DNA of 64,000 nt from Oscillospiraceae bacterium. GTDB taxonomy: Bacteria > Bacillota > Clostridia > Oscillospirales > Oscillospiraceae. Under the pieces are notes generated by a model. It did no database searches, was not told the DNA's origin, and worked only from the letters and a program-made list of their open reading frames with translations. Positions within the stretch are counted from its first letter, which is position 1, and each line of letters starts with the position of its first letter. The DNA is taken from the NCBI GenBank assembly GCA_021202845.1, contig JAJQCF010000002.1, forward strand, positions 1-64,000. Reading direction: 5' to 3'. A program made the position numbers and the translations under genes. Positions 25,171 through 33,499 of the stretch are shown here, in pieces.

Positions 25171-25830
25171 TTAGCGAAAAACCGTCATATCCGCGTCGTA
25201 AGTCTCCTCGCGGCGGAATTTGGCGAAGTCGGGGGCCAGGTCCGGCGCTAACTGGCGCAGCGCGGCGGTGAGGTTGTCGGGGTTCAGCGTCGGTTCCTGC
25301 GCCGAGATAACGGCGGAGAGCGTGACGGTGTTTTCACCCGCCGCAAAAGAAATCTCGCGTATGGCGGGGCGTATGTCGCTCTCGCCCTCGCCGCGTTTGG
25401 TGCGCTTGGTTATCACAATGGCTTCGCGGCCGAAAAACTCCGTCAGGCCGTCGCACATGGGCTCTGTCGGGCGGCTGTCGTACTCGAAAACACCGGAGAT
25501 GCGCAGGAATTTCAGCTCCTTCACCTTGCGTTCGGACGCATAGCAGTCCAGTGGCGCCAAGCCCTCCGGCAGCGCGCGAGAGAGACGCGAAACAATTTCC
25601 TCCGGCGGCACGTCCTCCGTCAGCGTGAAGTCCATCAGCTCGCACACGCTGGCGCAGCCCACGCCCAGCGGCAGCAGCACGGACATCTGCGGGTGGGGGT
25701 TGAAGCCCTCGCTGTACTTGAAGCGCAGCTCCGCGCGGGCGAACGAACGCTGCATGGTGCGCATGAGGTCGAGATGTGATATATATATGGCCTTTCCCGT
25801 CTTGGAAAAGCGCAGACGCAGCTTATTCAT
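25171..25830 (-). CDS. TIGR03936 (DUF2344) radical-SAM-associated protein
   Basis: 219 residues starting MNKLRLRFSKTGKAIYISHLDLMRTMQRSFARAELRF, the family's signature, followed by SEGFNPHPQMSVLLPLGVG. The family is nearly always next to or fused with the TIGR03960 radical SAM protein. Here the two genes overlap by 8 bp. The substrate of the pair is not established. In many Clostridia the next genes are ribonuclease G and rplU; here rplS follows instead. Confidence 0.9.
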   Translation of the reverse strand: MNKLRLRFSKTGKAIYISHLDLMRTMQRSFARAELRFKYSEGFNPHPQMSVLLPLGVGCASVCELMDFTLTEDVPPEEIVSRLSRALPEGLAPLDCYASERKVKELKFLRISGVFEYDSRPTEPMCDGLTEFFGREAIVITKRTKRGEGESDIRPAIREISFAAGENTVTLSAVISAQEPTLNPDNLTAALRQLAPDLAPDFAKFRREETYDADMTVFR

Positions 25831-27655
25831 TGCATTTTCCTCCCGCCAGCGCCGCCGCCCCGCAGCCGGAGCAGCGCGCGTTGCAGTCGGGGGAGAGCAC
25901 TCCCTGCCTGCTTGCCTCCCGCTCCCGCGCCAAGTGGCGCTTTGTCGGGCCCATGTTCACCATGTCCCACGGGAAGACCTCGTCCTGCCCGCGCTCGCGC
26001 GCGGCGTAAAACTCTGCGCTGAGGCCGAATTGCTCCAGCGCCTTTATCCAGCGCTCGTAGCTGAAAAACTCGCTCCACGCCTCCAGCCGTCCGCCGTCGC
26101 GCCAGACCTGCTCGATAACGTCGCCCAGCCTGCGGTCGCCGCGGGAGAGTACGGCCTCGATGACGCTTGTTTCCGCGTCGTGCCAGTTGTAGACGACGTT
26201 GCGCGCGGTCATGCGGCTGCGCAGCAGGCTGACGCGGCGAAGATATTCCTCAATGCTCACCTGCGCCTCCCACTGGAACGGCGTGTGCGGCTTGGGCACG
26301 AAGCAGGAAGTGGAAACGGTTATCCTCACGCCGCGCGATTTGTTGGGCGAGCACTCGCGCCAAGCGTGCAGCACCTTGTCCGCCAGCTCCGCAATGCCGA
26401 CTATGTCCTCGTCTGTCTCCGTGGGCAGACCGAGCATGAAGTAGAGCTTGAGGTTGTTCCAGCCTCCGGCGAACGCCGTGCGGCAGGTGGTGATTAAGTC
26501 CTCCTCGCGGACATTTTTGTTGATAACGTCGCGCAGGCGCTGCGTCCCAGCCTCGGGCGCGAACGTCAGGCCGGACTTGCGCACCTTCTGCACGCGGCTC
26601 ATCAGCTCCATAGAGAAGTTGTCCGCACGCAGCGACGGCAGCGAGAGGCTCATGGAGCGCGGCTCGCAGTAGTCCAAAAGCCCGTCGCAGAGCCCCATAA
26701 GCTCGGGGTAGTCGCTGGTGGAGAGCGAGGAGAGCGTTATTTCCTGATAGCCGGAATTGCTCAGGCACTGCTTGCCCTGCTCGATGAGCTTGGCCGCGCT
26801 GCGGTAGCGTATCGGGCGGTAGACCTGTCCCGCTTGGCAGAAGCGGCAGCCGCGGACGCAGCCGCGGAACAGCTCAAGGTTGACCCTGTCGTGGACAATT
26901 TCCGTGCTGGGGACGATAGTGGAGGTGGGGAAAAAGCTGTTTTCAAAGTCGCGCACAATGCGCTTTGTCACCCGCTCCGGCGCGCCGGAGGCATGGCGCA
27001 TAGCGCGCAGAGTGCCGTCGGCGTTGTACTCGGGGGTGTAGAGGCTCGGCACATAGACGCCGTCAATTCCCGCGAGGCGGAGCAAAACGCGCTGCCTGTC
27101 CCACCCCGCGGCCTTGGCCTCGCGCACAAGCTCCAAGACCTCGTTGTTGACCTCCTCGCCCTCGCCGATGACGAAAAAGTCCATGAACTCCGCCATAGGC
27201 TCGGGGTTGCAGCAGCTCGTCCCGCCCGCGTAAACAAGCGGGTCGCTGGCGCGCCTGTCGCGGCTGCGCAGAGGTATTCCCGCAAGAGAGAGCATATTCA
27301 GAACTGTCGTGTAGGCCATCTCGTAGCCTATGGAGAAGGCGACGAGGTCGAATTTTGCAATAGGGTCGCCGCTCTCCAGCGCGTAGAGCGGTATGCCTGC
27401 GGCGCGCAGCTCTGCCTCAAAGTCCGACCACGGCGCGAAAACGCGCTCGCAGTAGCTCCACTCGGGCGCGTTCATCGTTCCGTAGAGTATTCTCATGCCG
27501 AGGTTGGACATTCCTATCTCGTAGGTGTCGGGGAAGCAGAAAGCCGTCCGCACCTCTATGCGGGACATATCCTTTTTTATCTCGCCCCACTCGCCGCCGG
27601 TGTAGCGCGCGGGCTTCTGCACGCGGGGCAGAATGCGTTCAAGTCGTTTATCCAT
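25823..27655 (-). CDS. TIGR03960 radical SAM protein
   Basis: 610 residues. The N-terminal part (RIEVRTAFCFPDTYEIGMSNLGMRILYG) resembles a B12-binding-like domain. The radical SAM cluster motif is RGCVRGCRFCQAG (CxxxCxxC). AGTQRLRDVINKN and TFAPEAGTQR follow as in related methylthiotransferase-type enzymes. The C-terminus has a cysteine group, CNARCSGCG. Acts with the overlapping TIGR03936 gene in an unknown modification. The start is ATG 27655; the MBL gene upstream ends 27 bp before it. Confidence 0.92.
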   Translation of the reverse strand: MDKRLERILPRVQKPARYTGGEWGEIKKDMSRIEVRTAFCFPDTYEIGMSNLGMRILYGTMNAPEWSYCERVFAPWSDFEAELRAAGIPLYALESGDPIAKFDLVAFSIGYEMAYTTVLNMLSLAGIPLRSRDRRASDPLVYAGGTSCCNPEPMAEFMDFFVIGEGEEVNNEVLELVREAKAAGWDRQRVLLRLAGIDGVYVPSLYTPEYNADGTLRAMRHASGAPERVTKRIVRDFENSFFPTSTIVPSTEIVHDRVNLELFRGCVRGCRFCQAGQVYRPIRYRSAAKLIEQGKQCLSNSGYQEITLSSLSTSDYPELMGLCDGLLDYCEPRSMSLSLPSLRADNFSMELMSRVQKVRKSGLTFAPEAGTQRLRDVINKNVREEDLITTCRTAFAGGWNNLKLYFMLGLPTETDEDIVGIAELADKVLHAWRECSPNKSRGVRITVSTSCFVPKPHTPFQWEAQVSIEEYLRRVSLLRSRMTARNVVYNWHDAETSVIEAVLSRGDRRLGDVIEQVWRDGGRLEAWSEFFSYERWIKALEQFGLSAEFYAARERGQDEVFPWDMVNMGPTKRHLAREREASRQGVLSPDCNARCSGCGAAALAGGKCNE

Positions 27656-27682
27656 ATGTATATAAAATCTCTGCCTGTTATT

Positions 27683-28576
27683 TTAGTTTGACTGTGCCTC
27701 CGCCTTTTTCCACGTCATGCGGTTGCCCTCAAAGCTCACGTCAAGGCGGCCGGAGTCGTGCAGCCACGCGAGGTAGGAGCGCACGGTGCTGCCCACAAGG
27801 GCGTGCTGCTGGAACGTCATCGCCAGCTCGTAGCGGTCAAAGACCTTGGCCAAGATGTCGTCAAAGCCCAGCCCATCGGCGCAGACGGACTCGATATAGT
27901 TGCCGACCTCAAGAATTTTCTGCCGGTTCAGCTCCGCCAGCGGGCGGATGTCCTCCGTGGCGGGAGCGTGGGAGGGGACGAACAGCGCGGCGCTCTGCTG
28001 CTCCAGCACGTCCAGCGAGCTCAGAGCCGCGCCAATGTCAAAGAGGTAGCAAACGCCGTACTTCGCCAGCGTCGCCTCGCTGCAAACGCTGTCGGCGGCA
28101 AAGAGCACGTTGTCCGGCGTTTTGACGGCAATCATGTCGTAACAGTGCCCGGGCAGCGCTATCGTCTCCAGCTCCTGCGGGAAGTCCGGCGAGGAGATGT
28201 CCTCGCAGACGCTCTCCTGCGCCATAAGGAACTTGTGCTTCAGCTCCTTCGGCGGGCAGCCGCCGAACAGCACGGACGGCTCAAAAATGGAGTGCTCCAC
28301 AACCGCGCGCTCCGCTCCGGCGGCAAAAATGCGGCACTGCGTCTGCTGCTGCAAATATTTGTTGCCGCCGTCATGGTCGGCGTGGGAGTGGGTGTTGACT
28401 ATGCACTTCAGCTTCCAGCCGCTGTCGTCAAGGTATTTGCGTATTTTGCGCCCCATGTCCTTATCCCCGCCGCTGTCGATGAGACAAACGTCGCTCTCAG
28501 AGAGCTTGAACACTCCGATTTTGGCAGGGTTATCGAAATAATAAGTGCGCTCGCCGCACTGTACAAGGTTCAGCAT
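27683..28576 (-). CDS. MBL-fold metallohydrolase
   Basis: 297 residues. The zinc site is THSHADHDGG (residues about 61-70), then a His in LPGHCYDM, Asp in FAADSV and a late His in VPSHAPATED. An FDDILAKVFDRYELAMTFQQHALVGSTVRSYLAWLHDSGRL region near the C-terminus looks like a winged-helix. It fits the glyoxalase II-like/LACTB2-like group; substrate unknown. ATG follows GAGAGGAGCGGTCAAAT. Probably cotranscribed with the radical SAM pair. Confidence 0.87.
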   Translation of the reverse strand: MLNLVQCGERTYYFDNPAKIGVFKLSESDVCLIDSGGDKDMGRKIRKYLDDSGWKLKCIVNTHSHADHDGGNKYLQQQTQCRIFAAGAERAVVEHSIFEPSVLFGGCPPKELKHKFLMAQESVCEDISSPDFPQELETIALPGHCYDMIAVKTPDNVLFAADSVCSEATLAKYGVCYLFDIGAALSSLDVLEQQSAALFVPSHAPATEDIRPLAELNRQKILEVGNYIESVCADGLGFDDILAKVFDRYELAMTFQQHALVGSTVRSYLAWLHDSGRLDVSFEGNRMTWKKAEAQSN

Positions 28577-28667
28577 ATTTGACCGCTCCTCTCAGTTGTT
28601 TTTGTGAATAAAACCAAAAATATATTATAACAGCACTTTTTATACGAGATTTTTCAATAAATTATAG

Positions 28668-29738
28668 CTATTCCTTATCCTTGTTTTTCTCATGCCAGCG
28701 CTCTATGACCTCTTCCACCTGACGGATAAGCTGCTCCTTATCAGGCATATACAGCACATACTTGGAAGCAAATATTTGATTGGACAGTCCGCCGAGCGCA
28801 TACTGCACATCGAAATTTCCCTTGTCGGTGCAGAGAATGATTCCAATGGGTGGATTGTCGCCCTCGTCATTAACCTCATTGGCATAGTAATTCAAATACA
28901 TATTGAGCTGACCGACAGCCTCCGGCATGAGCTTTGTTGTTTTCAGCTCAATGAGAACATAAGAACGCAGAATTTTATTGTAGAAAACCATGTCCACATA
29001 GTAGTGATGATTGGCAAATGTCACTCTTTGCTGTGTGCCTACAAACATAAAACCACGCCCAAGCTCCAACAAGAACTTTTCAATTTGCTGCACCAACGCT
29101 CGTTCTAAGTCGCTTTCAAGAAAAGCCTTATCCTCCGGTATCCCAAGGAACTCAAACACATATGGGTCGCGGATAATGTCAGCGGGTGTTGCAATCTCGT
29201 TGCCTTTGAGCGCCAATTCAAGCACCTGCTCCTTATTTATGTCGCCGCGGGAAAGCAAAAGCCGCTCATACAGGGAGCTTTCAATTTGGCGTTTCAGTTC
29301 GCGCACAGACCATGCTGAGTTAATGGTTTCCTTTTCGTAAAAACTCCGTTTATCGGGGTCTGAAATGGATAAAAGCTCACAATAATGTGACCAGCTCAAT
29401 TTGCCAGACAGCGTCTGGCGTTTTGGGTAGGTCTGATAAATTAGACGCATATTTTGAAGGTTGGAGCGAGAGAAACCTTTGCCAAATTCCCGTGTCAGTT
29501 CCTTCGACAATTCTTTCAACGTCTGTTTTCCATAGTCTGCTCTGTTCGGCACAGACTGCTCATATTCACAGATAATGCGCCCGATGCTCCAATAGGCATT
29601 CAAAAGCTCGTTGTTGACCTGCTGTGCAACATTACTGCGGGCAATGTCTAAGACTGATTTTATTTCTTGAACAACGGAAGATAATTCTGTCTCACACGGC
29701 AAATTAGTAGTATTATCCACGCCGCACCTCTCAGTCAT
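28668..29738 (-). CDS. YhcG-type PDDEXK nuclease (DUF1016)
   Basis: About 356 residues. The N-terminal DUF1016_N helical domain includes ELLNAYWSIGRIICEYEQ, FGKGFSRSNLQNMRLIYQ and LSWSHYCELLSISD. The C-terminal nuclease domain has RVTFANHHYYVDMVFYN, VLIELKTTKL (the D...ExK site) and AVGQLNMYLNYY. Some homologues act with restriction or recombination systems and anti-phage clusters. The region is AT-richer than its surroundings and divergent from hicAB, suggesting acquired DNA. I prefer the ATG (MTERCGVDN) over a TTG seven codons earlier. Confidence 0.88.
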   Translation of the reverse strand: MTERCGVDNTTNLPCETELSSVVQEIKSVLDIARSNVAQQVNNELLNAYWSIGRIICEYEQSVPNRADYGKQTLKELSKELTREFGKGFSRSNLQNMRLIYQTYPKRQTLSGKLSWSHYCELLSISDPDKRSFYEKETINSAWSVRELKRQIESSLYERLLLSRGDINKEQVLELALKGNEIATPADIIRDPYVFEFLGIPEDKAFLESDLERALVQQIEKFLLELGRGFMFVGTQQRVTFANHHYYVDMVFYNKILRSYVLIELKTTKLMPEAVGQLNMYLNYYANEVNDEGDNPPIGIILCTDKGNFDVQYALGGLSNQIFASKYVLYMPDKEQLIRQVEEVIERWHEKNKDKE

Positions 29739-29838
29739 AAAAAATAAGGGCTGCGCCAAGCCGCGGCTCGTTCAGTCCCACATAGGCGTTATATTTGTAT
29801 AGCCCAATAATTACATCGTTGCAGTTTTTTACGCAAAT

Positions 29839-29867
29839 ATTATAGTACGCTTATCGGAATTAGTCAA
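29839..29867 (-). promoter_or_regulatory. Promoter of the YhcG nuclease gene
   Basis: Minus strand TTGACT (29862-29867), 17 bp, TATAAT (29839-29844). It is back to back with the hicAB promoter, whose -35 lies 20 bp away, leaving a leader of about 95 nt. Confidence 0.78.
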
Positions 29868-29886
29868 CAAAAATACATAATTGCTC

Positions 29887-29914
29887 TTGACATTATGCGC
29901 ATTATGCGTATAAT
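29887..29914 (+). promoter_or_regulatory. hicAB promoter with palindromic operator
   Basis: TTGACA (29887-29892), 16 bp, TATAAT (29909-29914). TTATGCGCAT-T-ATGCGTATAA fills the spacer and -10 and is a 21-bp palindrome with one mismatch. This is where HicB, which has a DNA-binding tail, would autoregulate. Confidence 0.8.
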
Positions 29915-29936
29915 AGTGTGTAAGGGAGGGGAAGAT

Positions 29937-30125
29937 ATGAACCACAGTTCAGCCGAAGCGGAACGCCTCATACGCGAAAAAGGTTGGTATTATGCTTACA
30001 CGAAAGGCGACCACAAGCACTTCAAACACCCCTCCATGTCCGGCAAAGTAACTATTCCGGCAAACCGTAAAGACCTGAACATCAAAACTTGGAACAGCAT
30101 CATGCGTCAGGCGGGTCTTAAATAG
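29937..30125 (+). CDS. hicA: HicA family toxin (mRNA interferase)
   Basis: 62 residues, full length for HicA. It has the double-stranded-RNA-binding-like fold with KGWYYAYTKGDHKHFKHP; His26 corresponds to the catalytic histidine of the usual GSHHIFRHP. VTIPANRKDLNIKTWNSIMRQAGL completes the family pattern. ATG 29937 follows GGGAGGGGAAG. The antitoxin begins 26 bp later. The toxin-first order is usual for hicAB. Confidence 0.93.
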   Translation: MNHSSAEAERLIREKGWYYAYTKGDHKHFKHPSMSGKVTIPANRKDLNIKTWNSIMRQAGLK

Positions 30126-30151
30126 CCCGCGTTGCTCAAGGAGGCATTTTA

Positions 30152-30553
30152 ATGAAACTTGTATATCCCGCTCTGTTCAGCCCTTGGGAGGAGGGCAGCG
30201 GCTACACCGTTGAATTTCCCGACTTGCCCGGCTGCGTAACCGAGGGCGCTACCCTTGCAGAAGCCATTGAAATGGCGGAGGACGCCGCGTCCGGCTGGGT
30301 TTTGGGCGAACTGGAGGACGGCAATCCGATTCCGCCCGCAAGCTCTCCCGCGTCTGTTTCCGCCGCTGACGGCGAATTTGTCAGCGCCGTTGTGCTCGAT
30401 ATGGACGCTTACGCGGAGAAATACGGCAACAAGGCCGTCCGCAAAAACCTGACTATCCCCGCTTGGCTCAACACCTTTGCCGAAAAGCAGCAGCTCAGCT
30501 TTTCCAAAGTGCTGACCGACGCGCTGACAAACATTTATCAGCAAGCGAATTAA
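30152..30553 (+). CDS. hicB: HicB family antitoxin
   Basis: 133 residues. The N-terminal partial RNase H-like fold has YPALFSPWEEGSGYTVEFPDLPGCVTEGATLAEA, typical of HicB. The C-terminal part (VRKNLTIPAWLNTFAEKQQLSFSKVLTDAL) is a ribbon-helix-helix domain for binding the operator upstream. It has a strong AAGGAGGCATTTTA ribosome site. Expected to bind HicA and repress the operon. Confidence 0.93.
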   Translation: MKLVYPALFSPWEEGSGYTVEFPDLPGCVTEGATLAEAIEMAEDAASGWVLGELEDGNPIPPASSPASVSAADGEFVSAVVLDMDAYAEKYGNKAVRKNLTIPAWLNTFAEKQQLSFSKVLTDALTNIYQQAN

Positions 30554-30647
30554 CTCTTGAACGCATCCTTCGGGAGACTACTGCTGCCGATTTGGCAAAA
30601 TGCACCACCCCGGCGGGCAAGAAGGTCTGGCGAGTAATAATATATGG

Positions 30648-30688
30648 ATGGGCTGCACCAAACATTTCGGTGCAGCCCGTATTTCTTT
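30648..30688 (+). terminator. Terminator of hicAB
   Basis: GGGCTGCACC (30650-30659) pairs with GGTGCAGCCC (30669-30678), followed by GTATTTCTTT, about 97 bp after hicB. The sequence between holds nothing recognisable. Confidence 0.8.
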
Positions 30689-30735
30689 GCTGTTACTTGT
30701 TAGATAGTTGTGCTTTTTAGAGCCAACAGTCATAA

Positions 30736-30763
30736 CCGTCTCTTTCAAGACGGTCTATGGGTG
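30736..30763. repeat. Short inverted repeat downstream of the Nif3 gene
   Basis: ACCGTCT/AGACGGT around a six-base loop. It may end transcription of the minus-strand Nif3 gene, but no T run follows in either direction. The rest of 30689-30816 shows nothing recognisable. Confidence 0.35.
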
Positions 30764-30816
30764 ACATCTGTGAAGGGCATATCCGTATTTGCCGCCCATA
30801 CCGCCGCAGCTACTTT

Positions 30817-31608
30817 TCAGCAAAACTGTATCGTCTGTCCGTGGCGTTCGGAGATGGTGACGGTCACTTCGGGGAAGCCCTCGTGCAGCCACTGCACCAG
30901 CACGGGGACGACTACGTTTTCCGTGCAGAAGTGGTCGGCGTCTATGAGGTTCAGACCCGCTTCCTTCGCCCAGAGAAAGTGGTCGTACTTCAAATCCGCG
31001 GTCACGTAGGTGTCGCAGCCCGCGGCCAGCGCCGCTTCCATGTCGCCCGCGCCCGCGCCGCCGCAGCAGGCGACCCTGCGCACGGGTCTGCCGCCGGCGT
31101 AGCGCAGTGTGCTGCACCCGAGCGCGGACTTGAGGCTTTGCAGGAACACGTCAAACTCCACGCTCTGCGGCAGGTGTCCGCAGCGGCTCACGCCGTAGGG
31201 TCTGCCGTCGGGGTGGGCGCCGTGGGGAGTTAGCAGCCCGTCAACCTGCGCGCCCATTGCGGCCATGAGCATATCGTTCACGCCGCCGTCGGCAGTGTCC
31301 AAATTCGTGTGCATACAGATGGCGGAAATGTCGTGCTTTATGAGCTTAATCAGCTTGCGCCCCTTGTCCTCGCCCTCGACAACGCTCTTCACGGGGTGGA
31401 ACAGCAGCGGGTGGTGGGAGACTATGAGCTGCGCTCCGGCGGCAATGGCCTCGTCTATGACCTCGTCCGTTATGTCCAGCGCGGCGACGCAGCGCGTGAC
31501 CTCCTGTTCCGGAAATCCCGCCAGCAGCCCGATGTTGTCAAAGTCCAGCTTCATGTAAAACGGGGCTTTTGTGTCAAAAAAATTGAGAATATCCTTCACT
31601 TTTGCCAT
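30817..31608 (-). CDS. Nif3-like dinuclear metal centre protein
   Basis: 263 residues. Metal ligands: LIVSHHPLLFHP (two His), MHTNLDTADGGVND and, near the C-terminus, DADHFCTENVVV. The family forms toroidal hexamers with two metals per subunit; it is linked in several bacteria to GTP cyclohydrolase I type 2-like or undefined metabolic roles. Here it overlaps the trmK gene by 13 bp, the usual Firmicutes trmK-nif3 pairing. Length is the short form without the middle PII-like insertion. Confidence 0.92.
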   Translation of the reverse strand: MAKVKDILNFFDTKAPFYMKLDFDNIGLLAGFPEQEVTRCVAALDITDEVIDEAIAAGAQLIVSHHPLLFHPVKSVVEGEDKGRKLIKLIKHDISAICMHTNLDTADGGVNDMLMAAMGAQVDGLLTPHGAHPDGRPYGVSRCGHLPQSVEFDVFLQSLKSALGCSTLRYAGGRPVRRVACCGGAGAGDMEAALAAGCDTYVTADLKYDHFLWAKEAGLNLIDADHFCTENVVVPVLVQWLHEGFPEVTVTISERHGQTIQFC

Positions 31609-32297
31609 TTTTCAGTCTCCTTTCGCATTTCTGAAAGCTCATAGCAGGCGCGCTGCCAGAACTCCCGTTCCTCCTGCGGCACAGTCGCGGCCTTTTTCAG
31701 CCCGCCCAGCTTGTGCAGGGATTTTTTGAGATGCATAGCCAGCCACGGCTCCAAAAGCGGGTCGCGCTTGGAAAAAAGCGACTTATCTGCAAGGCACTGC
31801 CCGTAGGTCAAGTTCTCGCGCCCGCCCGCGCGCACCTGCCAGACCATATATATTCTGCCCTCGTCGGTGACAAGCGCGGCGTTGCGCACCGTATAGCCGT
31901 TCTCGTTCAGCCACATTCTCAGCTCATAGATTTTTGACTGCGGCTGGAGCGCCAGCAGCTTTTGCGTCGTCCAAGGCGCGGCGGCGAGGATTTTGGCGAT
32001 TGTCTCCCCGCCCATTCCGGCAATTATTATGGCATCAACCTCGTCCGCCGTGCAGCCCGACAGGCCGTCGCACAGCCTGAATTCAATTTTATCCGTGCAG
32101 CCGTGCAGCGCGGCGGTTCTGCGCGCGCCCTCCAGCGGGGCGGCGGCGATGTCCGAGGCCAGCACGCGCGGGCTGCGTCCCTTTTCCGCCAGCCAGACGG
32201 GAATATAACCGTGGTCGGTGCCGACGTCGATAACGCGGCTGCCCTCGGGAACCGCGGCGGCAATGGCGGCAAGGCGCTTGGAAAGTGTCAGCGGCAT
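31596..32297 (-). CDS. trmK: tRNA (adenine22-N1)-methyltransferase
   Basis: 233 residues. SAM-binding motif VIDVGTDHGYIPVWLAEKG, ASDIAAAPLEGARRTAALHG, catalytic-region IIAGMGGETIAKIL and LQPQSKIYELRMWLNENGYTV define TrmK (COG2384). It methylates N1 of A22 in tRNA. The C-terminal coiled domain (HKLGGLKKA onward) is present. Coupled to the Nif3 gene. Confidence 0.93.
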   Translation of the reverse strand: MPLTLSKRLAAIAAAVPEGSRVIDVGTDHGYIPVWLAEKGRSPRVLASDIAAAPLEGARRTAALHGCTDKIEFRLCDGLSGCTADEVDAIIIAGMGGETIAKILAAAPWTTQKLLALQPQSKIYELRMWLNENGYTVRNAALVTDEGRIYMVWQVRAGGRENLTYGQCLADKSLFSKRDPLLEPWLAMHLKKSLHKLGGLKKAATVPQEEREFWQRACYELSEMRKETEKWQK

Positions 32298-32325
32298 TTC
32301 TGTCCCTTCCTTCGTTCAAAACGGA

Positions 32326-32383
32326 AACAGACGGAGAGCTTTTATCCCCTCCGTCTGAGCAGCGGGAGGCGATTGCCTCCCGT
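32326..32383 (-). terminator. Tandem hairpins after the DUF1858 gene
   Basis: GGGAGGC/GCCTCCC (32364-32381) and CAGACGGAG/CTCCGTCTG (32328-32357) follow the stop on the minus strand; TTTCCGTTTT follows the second. Probably terminators. Confidence 0.65.
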
Positions 32384-32403
32384 GAGTGCTGTTCCGCCTT
32401 ATC

Positions 32404-32604
32404 TCAGCCGGCAACAGCGGCGTTGAGCTTGGCGACAAACTCGTCCACGTTCACGCCGTATTCCGCGCACGCCTGCTCCACGGTCTCGCCGGTGGCGAAG
32501 GCGCAGCCCATGCAGTGCATTCCGATGGCAAGGAACATCTCCGCGCACTGGGGAGCGTTCTGCACGATTTCGGCAATGATAGTGTCTTTTGTAATCTCGA
32601 ACAT
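32404..32604 (-). CDS. DUF1858 domain protein
   Basis: 66 residues, one complete DUF1858 domain: ITKDTIIAEIVQNAPQCAEMFLAIGMHCMGCAFATGETVEQACAEYG (residues 4-50). The HCMGC motif with paired cysteines is the family hallmark and may bind metal or be redox-active, as in ScdA/hybrid-cluster-associated relatives. Function unknown. Confidence 0.92.
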   Translation of the reverse strand: MFEITKDTIIAEIVQNAPQCAEMFLAIGMHCMGCAFATGETVEQACAEYGVNVDEFVAKLNAAVAG

Positions 32605-32715
32605 ATTATTTCCTCCAAACTAAGTGATGTATCAGCCATTAGTATATAACGTCAACTATTCTACTATATCAAATGGCATTTTTCAAGATTTATTTTGCCC
32701 GCTTTTGACGGCTTT

Positions 32716-33486
32716 TCACATCTCCCGCAGCGCGTCCTCCACGCGGTCGCAGTGAACGCTGTAGCGGTCAAGCAGCTCCCGCTCCGCTGTGGACATTATG
32801 TGCGGGTGCCCCACGCAGTCCAGCATGGGGATGTCGTTGTAGCTGTCGCCGAAAGCGGCGGCCTCGGACAGAGGTATGTCCAGCGCCGAGCAAATCCGGC
32901 TTACGGCCTTGCCCTTGTCCGCGACGGTGAAGTCAATCCACAGCTCCCCCGCCACGGCAACGTTGAACTGCGCGCCCCAGCGCTCGCTCATCTCCCGCGC
33001 AATGGGCGCGATGCCGTCGGGGTTGTAGGCGGAGACCTTCAAAATATCCTCGGGAATGTCGTCGGGGTCGGCAAGAACGGCGGCGTCGGCGTCCAGATAG
33101 CCCTGAACCAGCGCGGCAAAGTTAGGCGACTTGGGGCAGAGGTAGCTGATGTAAGCGCCGGAGGCCATGAGCTCGTAGCCGTCGTGGCGCATTATGTCGC
33201 GGCAAAGCTCCACGGCGGGCTTGCGGGGCATGGGCATGGAGGCGATTATCTCTCCGTGCGGGCCGGGGCCGATGACGACCGCGCCGTTTTCGCATATATA
33301 ATAAATCCTGTCGGCCACGGGCGCGAACAGCTCGCGCAGACTGCTGTACTGCCGCCCGCTGGCGGCGCAGAAAATTACTCCCGCGTCCATCAGCCGCTCC
33401 ACCTCCGCGAACACCGCGGGGTCGATTTCGCGCTGGCGGCGGCGGATAAGCGTACCGTCGATGTCGCAGGCAATCAGCTTTACCAT
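32716..33486 (-). CDS. Cof-type HAD-IIB family phosphatase
   Basis: 256 residues. HAD motifs: LIACDIDGTL (catalytic Asp), FCAASGRQ, Lys in KVSAYNP/DKGKAV region and AAFGDSYNDIPML. The IIB cap domain lies between. The family removes phosphate from sugar phosphates, phosphoserine-type or flavin precursors. The ATG at 33486 is nine bases after AAGGAG. The pgmB stop lies 14 bp upstream, so the two are probably cotranscribed, which supports a sugar phosphate substrate. Confidence 0.88.
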   Translation of the reverse strand: MVKLIACDIDGTLIRRRQREIDPAVFAEVERLMDAGVIFCAASGRQYSSLRELFAPVADRIYYICENGAVVIGPGPHGEIIASMPMPRKPAVELCRDIMRHDGYELMASGAYISYLCPKSPNFAALVQGYLDADAAVLADPDDIPEDILKVSAYNPDGIAPIAREMSERWGAQFNVAVAGELWIDFTVADKGKAVSRICSALDIPLSEAAAFGDSYNDIPMLDCVGHPHIMSTAERELLDRYSVHCDRVEDALREM

Positions 33487-33499
33487 GTGCATTATCTCC

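Noticed and set aside
28600-30700. Prophage or integron remnant
   Set aside because: There is no integrase, transposase, att-like direct repeat or phage structural gene; only base composition and gene type suggest acquisition.
30554-30816. A tRNA or small coding gene between hicB and the Nif3 gene
   Set aside because: No cloverleaf could be drawn, and the open frames lack ribosome sites; only a terminator and a short inverted repeat are visible.
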